Assembly: GCA_963760965.1 (NCBI GenBank)
Contig: CAVXEW010000006.1
Location: forward strand, 124,001-188,000
DNA length: 64,000 bases
DNA from: Pararhizobium_B sp963760965
GTDB taxonomy: Bacteria; Pseudomonadota; Alphaproteobacteria; Rhizobiales; Rhizobiaceae
Reading direction: 5' to 3'
Shown: positions 44,557 to 53,766 of the stretch, in pieces
Numbering within the stretch: the stretch's first letter is position 1
How the letters are laid out: each line of letters begins with the position of its first letter
The notes under the pieces: model-generated
The model's input: only the letters and a program-made list of their open reading frames with translations
Told to the model about the DNA's origin: nothing
Databases searched by the model: none
Position numbers and translations under genes: made by a program

Positions 44557-45738
44557 CTAAGAAACACTTGATAGCGCGGAGCCGGCGGCCCCGGCAGGTG
44601 TGCCATTGAGGCACGCCCGATAGGCGGCGAGCACCGATCCGGCCATCGTCTCCACGGAAAACCTGGCCCGGCAGGCTTCCTCGCCCGGCATCGCGCCTTC
44701 CAGCCAGCCGGGCTGGCGAAGCGACTTCTCCATGATCTCGGCGAGCCGCCCGGCCTCGCCGGGCGGCACCAGCGCCGGGCAGTCCGTGCCGAGTACCTCC
44801 GGAATTCCGCCGACATGCGAGGCGATGAGGGATTTCCCGGCAGCCAGCGCCTCCAGCACGATGTAGGGCATCGCCTCGGCGCGCGAGGGCACGCACATGA
44901 CGCGTCCGAGGGCGAAGGCCTCGCGCGCAGCCATTGCCGGTCGCATCGAAATTCGGTCCGCAAGGCCGAGACCCGCGATCTTCGCCTGGTAGCCCGTCTT
45001 GCCGGGGCCGTCGCCGACCATCACGGCCGAGACAGGTCTCTCGGCCCGGTCGTTCACCTCTGCGATCGCGTCGATGAACACGTCGGGCCCCTTCAGGTCC
45101 CGCATGGTGCCGACGAACAGGAAATCCGCGGCAGCGGCATCGAGCGCGACCGGTGCGAATTCTTCCTCGTTGACGCCGTTGTAGACGAGGCGGCTCGCCG
45201 CCCGGGGCACGCCCACCTTGGCGGCATAGGTGCGCCGCTCGTAGTCGCTGACGAATATCAGCGCGTCGGTCCAGCGCTCGAGCAGGCGCTCGGCGCCGAA
45301 ATAGATGCGGCCGGACGTGCTTCCGGAGGGATAGTGGAGGCTGCCGCCATGCGGCGAGTAGAGCCGGACGGGCCGCCCGTTCCTGCGCGGCAGCAGCGTG
45401 CCGACGAGGCGGGCCACGACGCCGCCCTTGGCGCCGTGGCCATGGATGACCGAAGGCGCGAGGGCGCGCACCCTCGGGATGGATTTCCTCAGGACGGCCA
45501 GATCACCCGGCCCGACGGATCGCGGGATCGGCAGGCGGGTCACGCCCAGCGAGAGGTGAGGGCGCACCGCCTCGAGAAGCTCGTCCTCGAATGCGCCGCC
45601 GGTTTCGCTGTCGCACAGGAAGCCGACGTGATGTCCTGCGCTGGCATGCTGCACCGCGAGGTCGCGGACGTGGCGGAAGACCCCGCCGGCCGGCTCGCGG
45701 AAGCAGTGAAGGATCCTCAGGCGCTCAGCGTCGTCCAT
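44557..45738 (-). CDS. GT4-family glycosyltransferase
   Basis: A 393-residue GT-B fold transferase. The N-terminal half has FREPAGGVFRHVRDLA; the C-terminal half carries FVGTMRDLKGPDVFIDAI, the phosphate-binding and acidic motif AEAMPYIVLEALAAGKSLIAS (the E-x7-E pair of family 4). It adds a sugar to the lipid-linked repeat in the cytosol. It lies 42 bp upstream of the WcaJ-like gene and 14 bp downstream of the OPX gene on the same strand, probably in one operon. Donor and acceptor unknown. Confidence 0.9.
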   Translation of the reverse strand: MDDAERLRILHCFREPAGGVFRHVRDLAVQHASAGHHVGFLCDSETGGAFEDELLEAVRPHLSLGVTRLPIPRSVGPGDLAVLRKSIPRVRALAPSVIHGHGAKGGVVARLVGTLLPRRNGRPVRLYSPHGGSLHYPSGSTSGRIYFGAERLLERWTDALIFVSDYERRTYAAKVGVPRAASRLVYNGVNEEEFAPVALDAAAADFLFVGTMRDLKGPDVFIDAIAEVNDRAERPVSAVMVGDGPGKTGYQAKIAGLGLADRISMRPAMAAREAFALGRVMCVPSRAEAMPYIVLEALAAGKSLIASHVGGIPEVLGTDCPALVPPGEAGRLAEIMEKSLRQPGWLEGAMPGEEACRARFSVETMAGSVLAAYRACLNGTPAGAAGSALSSVS

Positions 45739-45752
45739 TCGTCGCGAAGGCG

Positions 45753-46328
45753 CTAGAACAGGCGTTCACGCACGTCGATCGTGTCGCCCGCCATGACCGG
45801 ATCGGTGAGCGGCACGTCGCCCGTGATCGCCCTGCCGTTGATCTTGCGCGTGATCCGAACGCTCTTCTCGTTCGCCCGCGGCGAAAAGCCGCCGGCCGCG
45901 GCGATCGCGTTCTGGGCGCTCATGCCGGGAACGTAGCTGTACTGCCCGGGCTGGCCGACTTCGCCCATGATGTAGATCGAACGGTACTGGTCGACCTGCA
46001 CCGAGACGTCCGGATCCTTCACGAAGCCGTTGCGCAGCTTCGCGGCGATGGTCTTCTCGAGCTGCGAAACGGTCTTGCCGCGCGCCGCCACCGCGCCGAC
46101 CAGCGGAAACGACACGTAGCCGGACTGGTCGACGTTGTAGGTTCCCGTCAGCCCAGCCTGGTCGAAGACGGTGACGCGCAGCCTGTCGCCCGAGTCGAGG
46201 CGATAGGGGGCGATGCTCGACGTGTGGAAAGAATCGGGCGCCGGCTGGTAGGTCGAGCAGGCAGCAAGCGCAAGAAAGGCGAGAAGAGCGCTCGCGATGC
46301 ACAAGATCTTCGAAGTGGCTCTGAGCAT
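45753..46328 (-). CDS. Polysaccharide export (OPX/Wza-type) lipoprotein
   Basis: A 191-residue outer-membrane export protein. A lipoprotein signal has lipidated C24 (LALAACSTY). The Poly_export domain YRLDSGDRLRVTVFDQAGLTG follows, then a SLBB-type domain (IYIMGEVGQPGQYSYVPGMSAQNAI). It is short for Wza (no long C-terminal amphipathic domain), like HfsD or UppC-type proteins and ExoF-type exporters. It heads the minus-strand operon OPX-GT4-WcaJ-ligase and is divergent from the PCP gene, sharing a 181-bp promoter region. Confidence 0.9.
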   Translation of the reverse strand: MLRATSKILCIASALLAFLALAACSTYQPAPDSFHTSSIAPYRLDSGDRLRVTVFDQAGLTGTYNVDQSGYVSFPLVGAVAARGKTVSQLEKTIAAKLRNGFVKDPDVSVQVDQYRSIYIMGEVGQPGQYSYVPGMSAQNAIAAAGGFSPRANEKSVRITRKINGRAITGDVPLTDPVMAGDTIDVRERLF

Positions 46329-46343
46329 GTCCCGATCGCTCCG

Positions 46344-46389
46344 GTGAATTCGCGTTGTCTCATCTTTTGGCCCAGCAGGGTTAATTCAC
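46344..46389. promoter_or_regulatory. Inverted repeat in the divergent polysaccharide promoter region
   Basis: GTGAATT at 46344-46350 and AATTCAC at 46383-46389 are complementary, 32 bp apart, in the 181-bp spacer between the OPX and PCP genes. It could bind a regulator of both. A further AATTC occurs at about 46399. Spacing and identity are not known for any protein I can name. Confidence 0.25.
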
Positions 46390-46509
46390 GGTAAATCGAA
46401 TTCCCGCGGTCGCTCGGGTGCGGCGCGCGAAGGCAGGTCGCCCGGCATTCTTAACTCTTGCGATACCATCTTTGTTTACGGTCGGATCGCCACGCCTGGA
46501 GATACGCAT

Positions 46510-48819
46510 ATGACCGGTACGCGATCCTACGCCAACGATGCGGACATCGACCTGAAGCGCCTCTTCGTCGCCATTTGGGAGAGGCGCCGGGTCGTGCTCC
46601 TGGCAGTCCTGCTTGCGGGACTTTCCGCCTTCGCCGTGAGCTCACTGATGCATCCGCTCTACAAGGCCGACACGCGCATCCTGATCCAGGCGCGCAACGG
46701 CCTCACCGGCACCGCCGATGGCGGCCAGTCGGGAAGCGACCAGGCGATACTCGACGAGCAGGGCGTCAAGAGCCAGGTGCAGGTGATCGAATCCGCCGAC
46801 CTGATCCAGCAGGTGATCGGAAAGCTTCACCTCGCCGACCGGACCGAGTTCGGCGCCGGCGGCCCGTCGATGGTCGGCCGCGTTCTTTCCGCGCTGCATC
46901 TTGCCGGGAGCCCGGAGGCGGGCCCCTCGCGGCAGGACGTCCTCGACAGGTTCACCAGCAAGCTCAACGTCTATCAGGTCGCCAGTTCGCGCGTCATCGT
47001 AATAGAATTCTCGTCCAGGGACCCGAAGCTGGCGGCCGAGGTCTCCAATACCCTCGCGAACGTCTACCTGCTGCGCCAGAGCGGTCTGAAGCTTTCGGAC
47101 GACAGCCAGGCGGCCGCCTGGCTTCAGCCGGAGATCGCCAGGCTTCGCAAGCGCGTCGACGCAGCGGAATCGAAGGTCGCCGACTATCGCGCCAAGGCCG
47201 GCCTGCTGAGCGTCGGCAACAACGACACGCTCGCCAGCCGGGAACTCGGCGACACGGCGACGGAGCTGAGCAAGGTCCGCTCGCAGCGGGCCGACGCCGA
47301 AGCCCGTGCGTCCAACGTGCGTGACGCCCTGAAGAACGGACGCGGCGTGGATACGCTCGCCAACGTGGTCGACTCTCCACTGATCCAGCAGCTGCGCCAG
47401 CAGGAGGTGGCCGCCCAGGCACAGCTCGCCGACCTCGCCACCTCGCTCGGCAGCCGCCATCCGCGCATCCGCGCCGTGAAGTCGCAGATCGCCGAACTGG
47501 ACCGTCGCATCAAGGCGGAGAGCCACAAGGTGCTGGCAAGCCTCGAGAACGAAGCCAGCATCGCCAGGCTTCGCGAGCAGGAACTTGTCCGCCAGATGAA
47601 CGAACTGAAGCAGAATTCCGGCCGCGCCGGCGAGCAGCAGGTGAAGTTGCAGGCACTCCAGCGCGAGGCGACCGCCGACAGGGACCTGCTCAACAGGTAT
47701 CTCGCCCGGTACCGGGCGGCGAGTTCGCGCAATTCGCCGGACGCCCTGCCGGCAGACGCCCGCATCATCTCCAATGCCGTCGTCCCGGCGAAGCCGTATT
47801 TCCCCAAGACCGTGCCGATCGTCGTCGTGGCGATGCTCGCGACCTTCCTCGTCGCATCGGTCTGGATCATGCTGGCCGAGCTCTTCAGCGGTCGGGCGCT
47901 GCGCCCGGTGGACGCGTCTCCGGCGATAGGCGAGCCTGAAGTGCAGCAGCGCAGCCAGGTCCTGGCGCCGGTCTCCCGGACCGTCGCCTCCTTTGCCGCG
48001 ATCCGCCTGTCGCCGAGCCGTGACGGCGCTGCACGGCGCTTCGAAGAGATGCCGGCCGGACACGACGGGACCGTGGCTTCCTCCACGGATGAAGCGGATG
48101 CCGCGGCAGGGGCCGAACGCCCCGTCGATGCGCAAGTTTCGCAGGATCCGGCCGCGCCCGCCGCTGCGGCGGTTGCCGCTGCCGGGACCGCCGGCGGGGA
48201 AGCGTCGGCCGGCGACGACGGCCGGGACTTTTCCATCGCCGCCGCGGCCGCCTATCTCATGGACCGCGAACGGGCGATGGCGGTCTGCATCTCCCCCGAA
48301 GGCGACGAAGGGTCCGCGGCCTCCGTCATCCTGGCGCGCCTTCTGGCGGAAGAGGGAATGCGCGTCGTGCTCGTGGACATGACGCCCACTGGCGGCCCGA
48401 CCCTCCTGATGTCGAAGCACGACGGTCAGCCGGGCATGACGGATCTCCTGACGCGGAAGGTCGGCTTTTCGGAAGCGATTCACGGCGACCGCATTTCGCC
48501 GGCGCACTTCATGCCGCGCGGCACTTCCGATCCGCAGCAAGCGATGCGGGCCGGCGAACGCCTGCCGATGGTGCTGGACGGCCTGCGCGACGCCTATCAG
48601 GTGGTTCTCGTGGAGTGCGGCAGGGCCGGGGTCTCCGAGGTCCGCAGGCTGGTGCGCAACGCCACGGACTTCGAGCTGATCGTCACCGCGGTCGAGCCCG
48701 CCGGGGAAGGCATCGTCGAGACGCTTTCGGAGTTCGGCGACGCAGGTTTCGGCAACCCGATCGTCATGATGCCGGGCCTTTCCGAGCCCCGGAATGCCAG
48801 CGACACCCACGCCGCCTGA
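46510..48819 (+). CDS. Polysaccharide co-polymerase with degenerate BY-kinase domain
   Basis: A 769-residue inner-membrane PCP (Wzc/HfsA-type). It has a Wzz domain with the first helix at about 28-47, a long coiled-coil/GNVR periplasmic region to about 430, the second helix at about 437-460, an Ala/Asp-rich linker and a C-terminal ATPase-like domain from about 588. There the P-loop reads CISPEGDEGSAAS and lacks the GxxGxGK(S/T) lysine, while Walker-A'-like VVLVDMTP is kept. No C-terminal tyrosine cluster is seen. Kinase activity is therefore unlikely. It regulates chain length and export together with the OPX protein. Start at the ATG 46510. Confidence 0.88.
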   Translation: MTGTRSYANDADIDLKRLFVAIWERRRVVLLAVLLAGLSAFAVSSLMHPLYKADTRILIQARNGLTGTADGGQSGSDQAILDEQGVKSQVQVIESADLIQQVIGKLHLADRTEFGAGGPSMVGRVLSALHLAGSPEAGPSRQDVLDRFTSKLNVYQVASSRVIVIEFSSRDPKLAAEVSNTLANVYLLRQSGLKLSDDSQAAAWLQPEIARLRKRVDAAESKVADYRAKAGLLSVGNNDTLASRELGDTATELSKVRSQRADAEARASNVRDALKNGRGVDTLANVVDSPLIQQLRQQEVAAQAQLADLATSLGSRHPRIRAVKSQIAELDRRIKAESHKVLASLENEASIARLREQELVRQMNELKQNSGRAGEQQVKLQALQREATADRDLLNRYLARYRAASSRNSPDALPADARIISNAVVPAKPYFPKTVPIVVVAMLATFLVASVWIMLAELFSGRALRPVDASPAIGEPEVQQRSQVLAPVSRTVASFAAIRLSPSRDGAARRFEEMPAGHDGTVASSTDEADAAAGAERPVDAQVSQDPAAPAAAAVAAAGTAGGEASAGDDGRDFSIAAAAAYLMDRERAMAVCISPEGDEGSAASVILARLLAEEGMRVVLVDMTPTGGPTLLMSKHDGQPGMTDLLTRKVGFSEAIHGDRISPAHFMPRGTSDPQQAMRAGERLPMVLDGLRDAYQVVLVECGRAGVSEVRRLVRNATDFELIVTAVEPAGEGIVETLSEFGDAGFGNPIVMMPGLSEPRNASDTHAA

Positions 48820-48886
48820 TCGTCTCCGGGCGAGTAAATGTCGGGACGGGGCAGCCCTGACGAGGCGTTCAGCCGTCCGCGCCCCT

Positions 48887-50122
48887 CTATCTGACGGTCA
48901 CGGCGCGGATGCTGCTCGCCAGGCGGAGGGCGTGCCGGTTGTGCTTGACGAACCGCTTGGTAGCCACTGTCGCACGGTAGGCGGAGGCATAGGCCCATCC
49001 CCTTGGCGTCAGCGGCAGGACGACGTCGTAGTGCGGCGTCTCCACATCGCACCACGACCGCTTGTAGCGCTGGTCGCCGATGCCGAAATCGAAGATGGCG
49101 GTGTCCTCTTTGCAGGCCTTCTCGATCATCAGGTGAAACAACAGCTCACCCGGTGACGCATCGGGGCAGTCCTGCTTGTCGATCGACGCGAACTGGCAGA
49201 TCAGGTGATCGCCCTTGCGGGAGAGGCCGGCGACCGCGCATAGGCGCCCCCCGGCGCCGCCGAGGCGGATGGCGTGGAGCTGCAGCAGGTGCCGGTCGCC
49301 GCGCGGAAGCTGGCGGGCAAGGTTGCGGAAGAGCGCCCGGGTGTTCTCCGGCGCAAAGACGTCCGGAAGGCCCTGAGCCCTCAGCCGCTCGCCCTTCTGT
49401 GCGAAGAAGACATCTAGAAAGGCAAGGGCCTCGTCCGGCGTGCCGGCGACGACATGCTCCCAGCCGCCGGCCGCTTCGAGCCTTCTCGTGGAGGCGCGGA
49501 ACTTCTTGCGCTTGCGCTTCCCGTTGGTGCGGGAGAGCAGTTCGTCGAAGGTGCAGCCGAGCGTGATCTGGAAAGCCTCGTTCTGGTTCCGCACATGCGG
49601 CAGCCCGCAGAACGGATGGCGCCGGCCGCGCCACTCGAAGGGCAACTTGTCGAGGACGATGCAGTCGATCTCCGGAGCCTGGGACCGCATCTCTTCCCTG
49701 AAGGCGAGGCCGGCGTCGGGCTCGTCGAAGAAACTGCGGCCGGCTTCGGCGAAGATGCCGTTGTTGACGTTGCTGAAGGGGCTCCCGATGTGCCGCGCAA
49801 CGCGAACGCCATGCTGGCGCACGATTTCGAGCGGCAGCATGAACGCCGCTTCGCCGTCGACCCGGCCGACCGCTATGGCGAGCCGCGGATCGTTGGCCTC
49901 GACCCAGCTGCGGCACCAGTCGTAGGTCTGGTGAACCGGGCAGCACTCGACCGCCTCCATGCTGCGCCAGAGCAGCTGGATGTCTTCCATTGCACGATGA
50001 ACGTTCACGACGAGCGTGCCCTGCCGGCGCACCGGCTGCGCGGCCGCGAAACCCGTCGGCGGGGACGCGGATCGCGTTCCGTTCTCCTGTTCGCCAACCC
50101 TGTTGGCTACGATGGTTTCCAT
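48887..50122 (-). CDS. GNAT-family acetyltransferase (BioF2/CelD-like)
   Basis: A 411-residue protein with the acetyltransferase domain in the C-terminal half (about 170-370: GKRKRKKFRASTRRLE, LDVFFAQKGERLRAQG, DFGIGDQRYKRSWCD). This domain (BioF2-like, Acetyltransf_6) occurs in CelD and in HfsK of the Caulobacter holdfast, a c-di-GMP responsive factor. Convergent with the PCP gene (68 bp apart) and divergent from DUF2842 by about 130 bp. Role in modifying the polysaccharide is inferred from context. Confidence 0.85.
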   Translation of the reverse strand: METIVANRVGEQENGTRSASPPTGFAAAQPVRRQGTLVVNVHRAMEDIQLLWRSMEAVECCPVHQTYDWCRSWVEANDPRLAIAVGRVDGEAAFMLPLEIVRQHGVRVARHIGSPFSNVNNGIFAEAGRSFFDEPDAGLAFREEMRSQAPEIDCIVLDKLPFEWRGRRHPFCGLPHVRNQNEAFQITLGCTFDELLSRTNGKRKRKKFRASTRRLEAAGGWEHVVAGTPDEALAFLDVFFAQKGERLRAQGLPDVFAPENTRALFRNLARQLPRGDRHLLQLHAIRLGGAGGRLCAVAGLSRKGDHLICQFASIDKQDCPDASPGELLFHLMIEKACKEDTAIFDFGIGDQRYKRSWCDVETPHYDVVLPLTPRGWAYASAYRATVATKRFVKHNRHALRLASSIRAVTVR

Positions 50123-50254
50123 GTGCCGGCTCTGGAAGTGACTTCGTGGGTCAAGTCATTGCCATGATATGCTGAACAATCGGTTTTGGTCTCGCGAGCC
50201 GCGCCCGGGAGAGCCCGCAGGCGGTGGAAATCTGCCCGACTGGTTAACGCTGGG

Positions 50255-50482
50255 TTAGGAATTCGGGTCGTCGCGCCGGCGCGGAGGGCGTTCCATCCAG
50301 CTGATGACGAACATCGCCGGAGCGACCCAAAGGATGCCCGTCAGCAGGAAATAGAGGAGCTGCTGCCACCAGGCGGTACCGGCGAGCCGGTAGGTGGCGA
50401 TCGTCATCGCGAAGAAGGCGTAGAAGATCACAAGGCCTACTATGATGAAGCTGCCAACCAGTCTTTTCACGCGCACAGGCAT
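50255..50482 (-). CDS. DUF2842 small membrane protein
   Basis: A 75-residue protein with two hydrophobic helices (SFIIVGLVIFYAFFAMTIAT, LLYFLLTGILWVAPAMFVI) and a polar, Arg-rich tail (ERPPRRRDDPN). It matches DUF2842 of alphaproteobacteria, which sits next to the ctaA/COX15 gene, as here. Function unknown. The ATG at 50482 is preferred to longer in-frame extensions. Confidence 0.8.
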   Translation of the reverse strand: MPVRVKRLVGSFIIVGLVIFYAFFAMTIATYRLAGTAWWQQLLYFLLTGILWVAPAMFVISWMERPPRRRDDPNS

Positions 50483-50621
50483 GTGGGTCGCTCGTCCGTG
50501 CTGTTCGCCATTTGCTGCGCCGGAAGGCGACCGCCGCGACGGCATGCCGCAAATTGCCGGCTCCGGCTTGTTTTCCGGATCACCATGGGGCATGTCACGG
50601 CGAAAGGCAAAGGGCAAGGCC

Positions 50622-51731
50622 ATGACATCATTGAATACCGCTGCCGAATTCGGCAATCCGGAGCGGACGCGGGCATACGCGGACCGCCGCTGGGTGCAGG
50701 TCTGGCTGGCGGTCGTCATGTTCGCGATCTTCTCGCTCGTCATCGTCGGCGGCGCCACGCGACTGACCCATTCGGGGCTGTCGATTACCCAGTGGAAGCC
50801 GATCCACGGCGTCATCCCGCCGCTCGATCACGCCGAATGGCAGCAGGAGTTCAATCTCTACAAGCGCATTCCCGAATACCAGAAGCTCAACCAGGGCATG
50901 ACGCTTTCCGAGTTCAAGGGCATCTTCTGGTGGGAGTGGGCGCACAGGCTGCTGGCGAGAAGCGTCGGCCTGCTGTTCGCCCTGCCGTTCTTTGCATTCT
51001 GGATCGCCGGAAAGCTCGAGAACCGGCTCAAGCTCCCGCTGCTCGGCATCCTTCTCCTCGGCGGGCTGCAGGGGGCTATCGGCTGGTGGATGGTCTCGTC
51101 CGGACTCGCCGTTCGCACCGACGTCAGCCAGTATAGACTGGCGACCCACCTGACGCTGGCCTGCGTCATCTTCTCGGCAATCGCGTGGGTGATGCGCGGC
51201 CTCGCACCGCGTTCCGGGCCGCCCGCGCCCCGCGCGCTCGCCGGCCTCGGCGCCCTGATGGTTCTGCTCGTCCTCTTCCAGATCTATCTCGGCGGACTGG
51301 TAGCCGGCCTCGATGCCGGCCTGTCCTACAACACCTGGCCGCTGATGGACGGCGCGATCGTTCCCGGCAACATGTTCCCGATCCATCCGATCTGGCACAA
51401 CTTCTTCGAGAACCCCAAGCTCGTGCAGTTCATGCACCGCATGAACGCCTACCTCGTGTGGGCGCTGGCGCTCGTCCAGATGTTCGCCACGCTGCGGCTC
51501 GCCCCCGGCACGGCGCATGCGCGTCGTGCGACGCTGTTCTTCGCCATCGTCACCGTGCAGGCGGCCCTCGGGATCACGACGCTGCTCCTGCAGGTGCCGA
51601 TCGGCTGGGCGCTCGTCCACCAGGGCTGGGCGATCGTCGTGCTGGCCTTCGTCGTGATGCACTGGCGCGGGCTTGTCGGGGAGTATCCGCTGCCGGACGG
51701 GCAGGAACGCGGCCGGCAGGCGGCCGCCTAG
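50622..51731 (+). CDS. ctaA: Heme A synthase (COX15-type)
   Basis: CtaA/COX15 oxidises heme O to heme A for aa3-type cytochrome c oxidase in the inner membrane. The 369-residue protein has eight helices with conserved histidines, in GGATRLTHSGLSITQW, WWEWAHRLLAR, RLATHLTLA, QFMHRMNAY and LVHQGWAIV. The ATG at 50622 is preceded by AAAGGGCAAGGC. Convergent with argC (7 bp apart). It fits the copper-site assembly group at 59.7-62.3 kb. Confidence 0.95.
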   Translation: MTSLNTAAEFGNPERTRAYADRRWVQVWLAVVMFAIFSLVIVGGATRLTHSGLSITQWKPIHGVIPPLDHAEWQQEFNLYKRIPEYQKLNQGMTLSEFKGIFWWEWAHRLLARSVGLLFALPFFAFWIAGKLENRLKLPLLGILLLGGLQGAIGWWMVSSGLAVRTDVSQYRLATHLTLACVIFSAIAWVMRGLAPRSGPPAPRALAGLGALMVLLVLFQIYLGGLVAGLDAGLSYNTWPLMDGAIVPGNMFPIHPIWHNFFENPKLVQFMHRMNAYLVWALALVQMFATLRLAPGTAHARRATLFFAIVTVQAALGITTLLLQVPIGWALVHQGWAIVVLAFVVMHWRGLVGEYPLPDGQERGRQAAA

Positions 51732-51738
51732 CCGCGCT

Positions 51739-52671
51739 TCACCCCGCCAGCATCAGGTCCATGTTCTGGACCGCGGCGCCGGAGGCTCCCTTGCCGAGGT
51801 TGTCGAGCAGCGCCACGAGGTTGGCGTGGCCCGTGCCCGGTGTCCCGAAGACGAACAGGCGCATCCGGTCCGTGCCGTTCAGCGTCGTCGGATCGAGGCG
51901 GGCGATCTCGCGGCTTTCGGCGAGCGGCACGACCTCTACGACCGACTGTCCCGCATAGTGCTCGGCGAGAACGCCGTGGACGTCCTCCAGGGAGGGGGCG
52001 CCGGCGAGATCCTCGAGATAGAGCGGCATCTGCACGATCATGCCCTGCGCGAAGCGCCCGACCGACGGCGAGAAGACCGGCGTGCGGGCGAGCAGGCCGT
52101 GGGTCTTCATCTCCGGGATGTGCTTGTGCTTCAGGGGCAGGCCGTAGACGAAATGCGGCGCGGCGATGGCGTCCTCGCGCGAGGGATCCTCCATCTGGGC
52201 GATCATCTGCTTGCCGCCGCCGGTATAGCCGGAGATCGCGTTGAAGGTCACGGGATAATCGTCCGGGATGATCCTGCGCGCCCTCAGCGGCCGCGCCAGC
52301 CCGACCGCACCGGTCGGGTAGCATCCGGGATTGGCCACCGTCCGGGCGGCGCGGATCCGGTCCGCCTGACCCTCGTCCATCTCGGCGAAGCCGTAGACCC
52401 AGTCCGGATCGACCCGGTGCGCGGTGCTGGTGTCGATGATGCGGACCGAATTGTTGCCCGCCAGCATCGCCACCGCCTCGCGCGAGGCGTCGTCCGGCAG
52501 GCACAGGATCGCGACGTCCGCGGCGTTCAGGAGTTCTTCACGCCTGGCCGGATCGCGACGCTCCGCCTGCGGGATGGAGAGAACCTCGACGTCGGTGCGC
52601 CCGCCAAGCCGGGAGCGGATCTGCAGGCCCGTCGTACCATGCTCCCCGTCGATGAAGATCTTCGGCTTCAT
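51739..52671 (-). CDS. argC: N-acetyl-gamma-glutamyl-phosphate reductase (type 2)
   Basis: ArgC reduces N-acetylglutamyl phosphate to the semialdehyde in arginine synthesis. The 310-residue length is the short type-2 form. The nucleotide loop IDGEHGTTGLQI is at 7-18, and the catalytic cysteine C117 is in ANPGCYPTG. The ATG at 52671 (MKPKIFID) is a normal start. It is 77 bp downstream of speB on the same strand. The upstream frame extension is not protein-like. Confidence 0.95.
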   Translation of the reverse strand: MKPKIFIDGEHGTTGLQIRSRLGGRTDVEVLSIPQAERRDPARREELLNAADVAILCLPDDASREAVAMLAGNNSVRIIDTSTAHRVDPDWVYGFAEMDEGQADRIRAARTVANPGCYPTGAVGLARPLRARRIIPDDYPVTFNAISGYTGGGKQMIAQMEDPSREDAIAAPHFVYGLPLKHKHIPEMKTHGLLARTPVFSPSVGRFAQGMIVQMPLYLEDLAGAPSLEDVHGVLAEHYAGQSVVEVVPLAESREIARLDPTTLNGTDRMRLFVFGTPGTGHANLVALLDNLGKGASGAAVQNMDLMLAG

Positions 52672-52748
52672 TGCCCGCTCCCTGGTCAGGATTTCAATCG
52701 TTTGCGGCGGGTTCCGGACTCCCGGTCCGAGCTTGCGGATTCGATCTG

Positions 52749-53702
52749 TCAGCTTCTGTCCGCAAGCCGCTGCGCGCGCAGGCCGAGCATATACATCGCC
52801 ACCGTCGCACCGGCAATGGCGGTCACGTCCGCATGGTCGTAGGCTGGTGCCACCTCGACGACGTCCGCGCCGCGAATGTCGAGGCGGCCGAGCCGGCGCA
52901 AGATCGACAGGATCTTCGCCGTCGAAGGGCCGCCGGCCACCGGCGTCCCGGTTCCGGGTGCGAATGCGGGGTCGAGGCAATCGATGTCGAACGTCACGTA
53001 GACCGGGTGGCCCGCGGTGCGCTTCTCGATGGCGTCGGCAAGTTCGAGGCTGCTCATCTCCTCCACCTCGTGGCCGTGGACAAGCTTGATTCCGAAGTCT
53101 TCCGGCGCATGGGTCCGAATGCCGACCTGGATGGAGAGGTCCGGATCGATGATGCCGTCGCGAACGGCGCGGGCGACGAAGGATCCGTGGTCGATGCGCT
53201 TGCCGTCGTCGTCCCAGGTGTCCTGGTGGGCGTCGAACTGCACGAGGGCGAGCGGGCCGTGCAGCGCCGCGTGGGCCTTGAGCAGCGGCCACGTCACGTA
53301 GTGGTCGCCCCCGAGCGAAAGCAGGAAGGCTCCCGATTTCAGGATCTTCGCCGCCTCGCGCTCGATCGTCGCCGGAGTCTTCTGATGATTGCCGTAGTCG
53401 AGCAGGCAATCGCCGTAGTCGATGACAGCCATCGCGGCGAAGAGATCGCGGCCGAAGGGATATTGCGGGTCGTTGTCGAAGATCGCCGAAGCGCGCCGGA
53501 TGGCCTGGGGTCCGAACCGGGCACCCGGACGATTGGAAACCGCGGCGTCGAAGGGGATGCCCCAGACCACGCAGTCCGCCCCCTTGAGCGACTTGGTGAA
53601 CCTGCGCCGCATGAACGACAGCGCGCCGGCGTAGGTCGGATCGCTCGCCGCCGAGGTCAGCGTGCGCGCCGTGAAGGCGTGATCGATGGATTTCGACGGC
53701 AT
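52749..53702 (-). CDS. speB: Agmatinase/arginase-family ureohydrolase
   Basis: A 317-residue Mn-dependent ureohydrolase, most likely agmatinase making putrescine. The metal ligands appear as SLGGDHYVTWP, FDAHQDTWDD and TFDIDCLDPAFAPG. Rhizobial agmatinase neighbours argC. Other ureohydrolases (guanidinobutyrase, proclavaminate amidinohydrolase) share the fold, so the substrate is tentative. Starts at the ATG 53702. Confidence 0.88.
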   Translation of the reverse strand: MPSKSIDHAFTARTLTSAASDPTYAGALSFMRRRFTKSLKGADCVVWGIPFDAAVSNRPGARFGPQAIRRASAIFDNDPQYPFGRDLFAAMAVIDYGDCLLDYGNHQKTPATIEREAAKILKSGAFLLSLGGDHYVTWPLLKAHAALHGPLALVQFDAHQDTWDDDGKRIDHGSFVARAVRDGIIDPDLSIQVGIRTHAPEDFGIKLVHGHEVEEMSSLELADAIEKRTAGHPVYVTFDIDCLDPAFAPGTGTPVAGGPSTAKILSILRRLGRLDIRGADVVEVAPAYDHADVTAIAGATVAMYMLGLRAQRLADRS

Positions 53703-53766
53703 CGGCCTCTCCCTTGCTCGCGCCGCACCCTAGAGGAACGGCTCCGGTGAAGGAAGCCGCGCCTCT

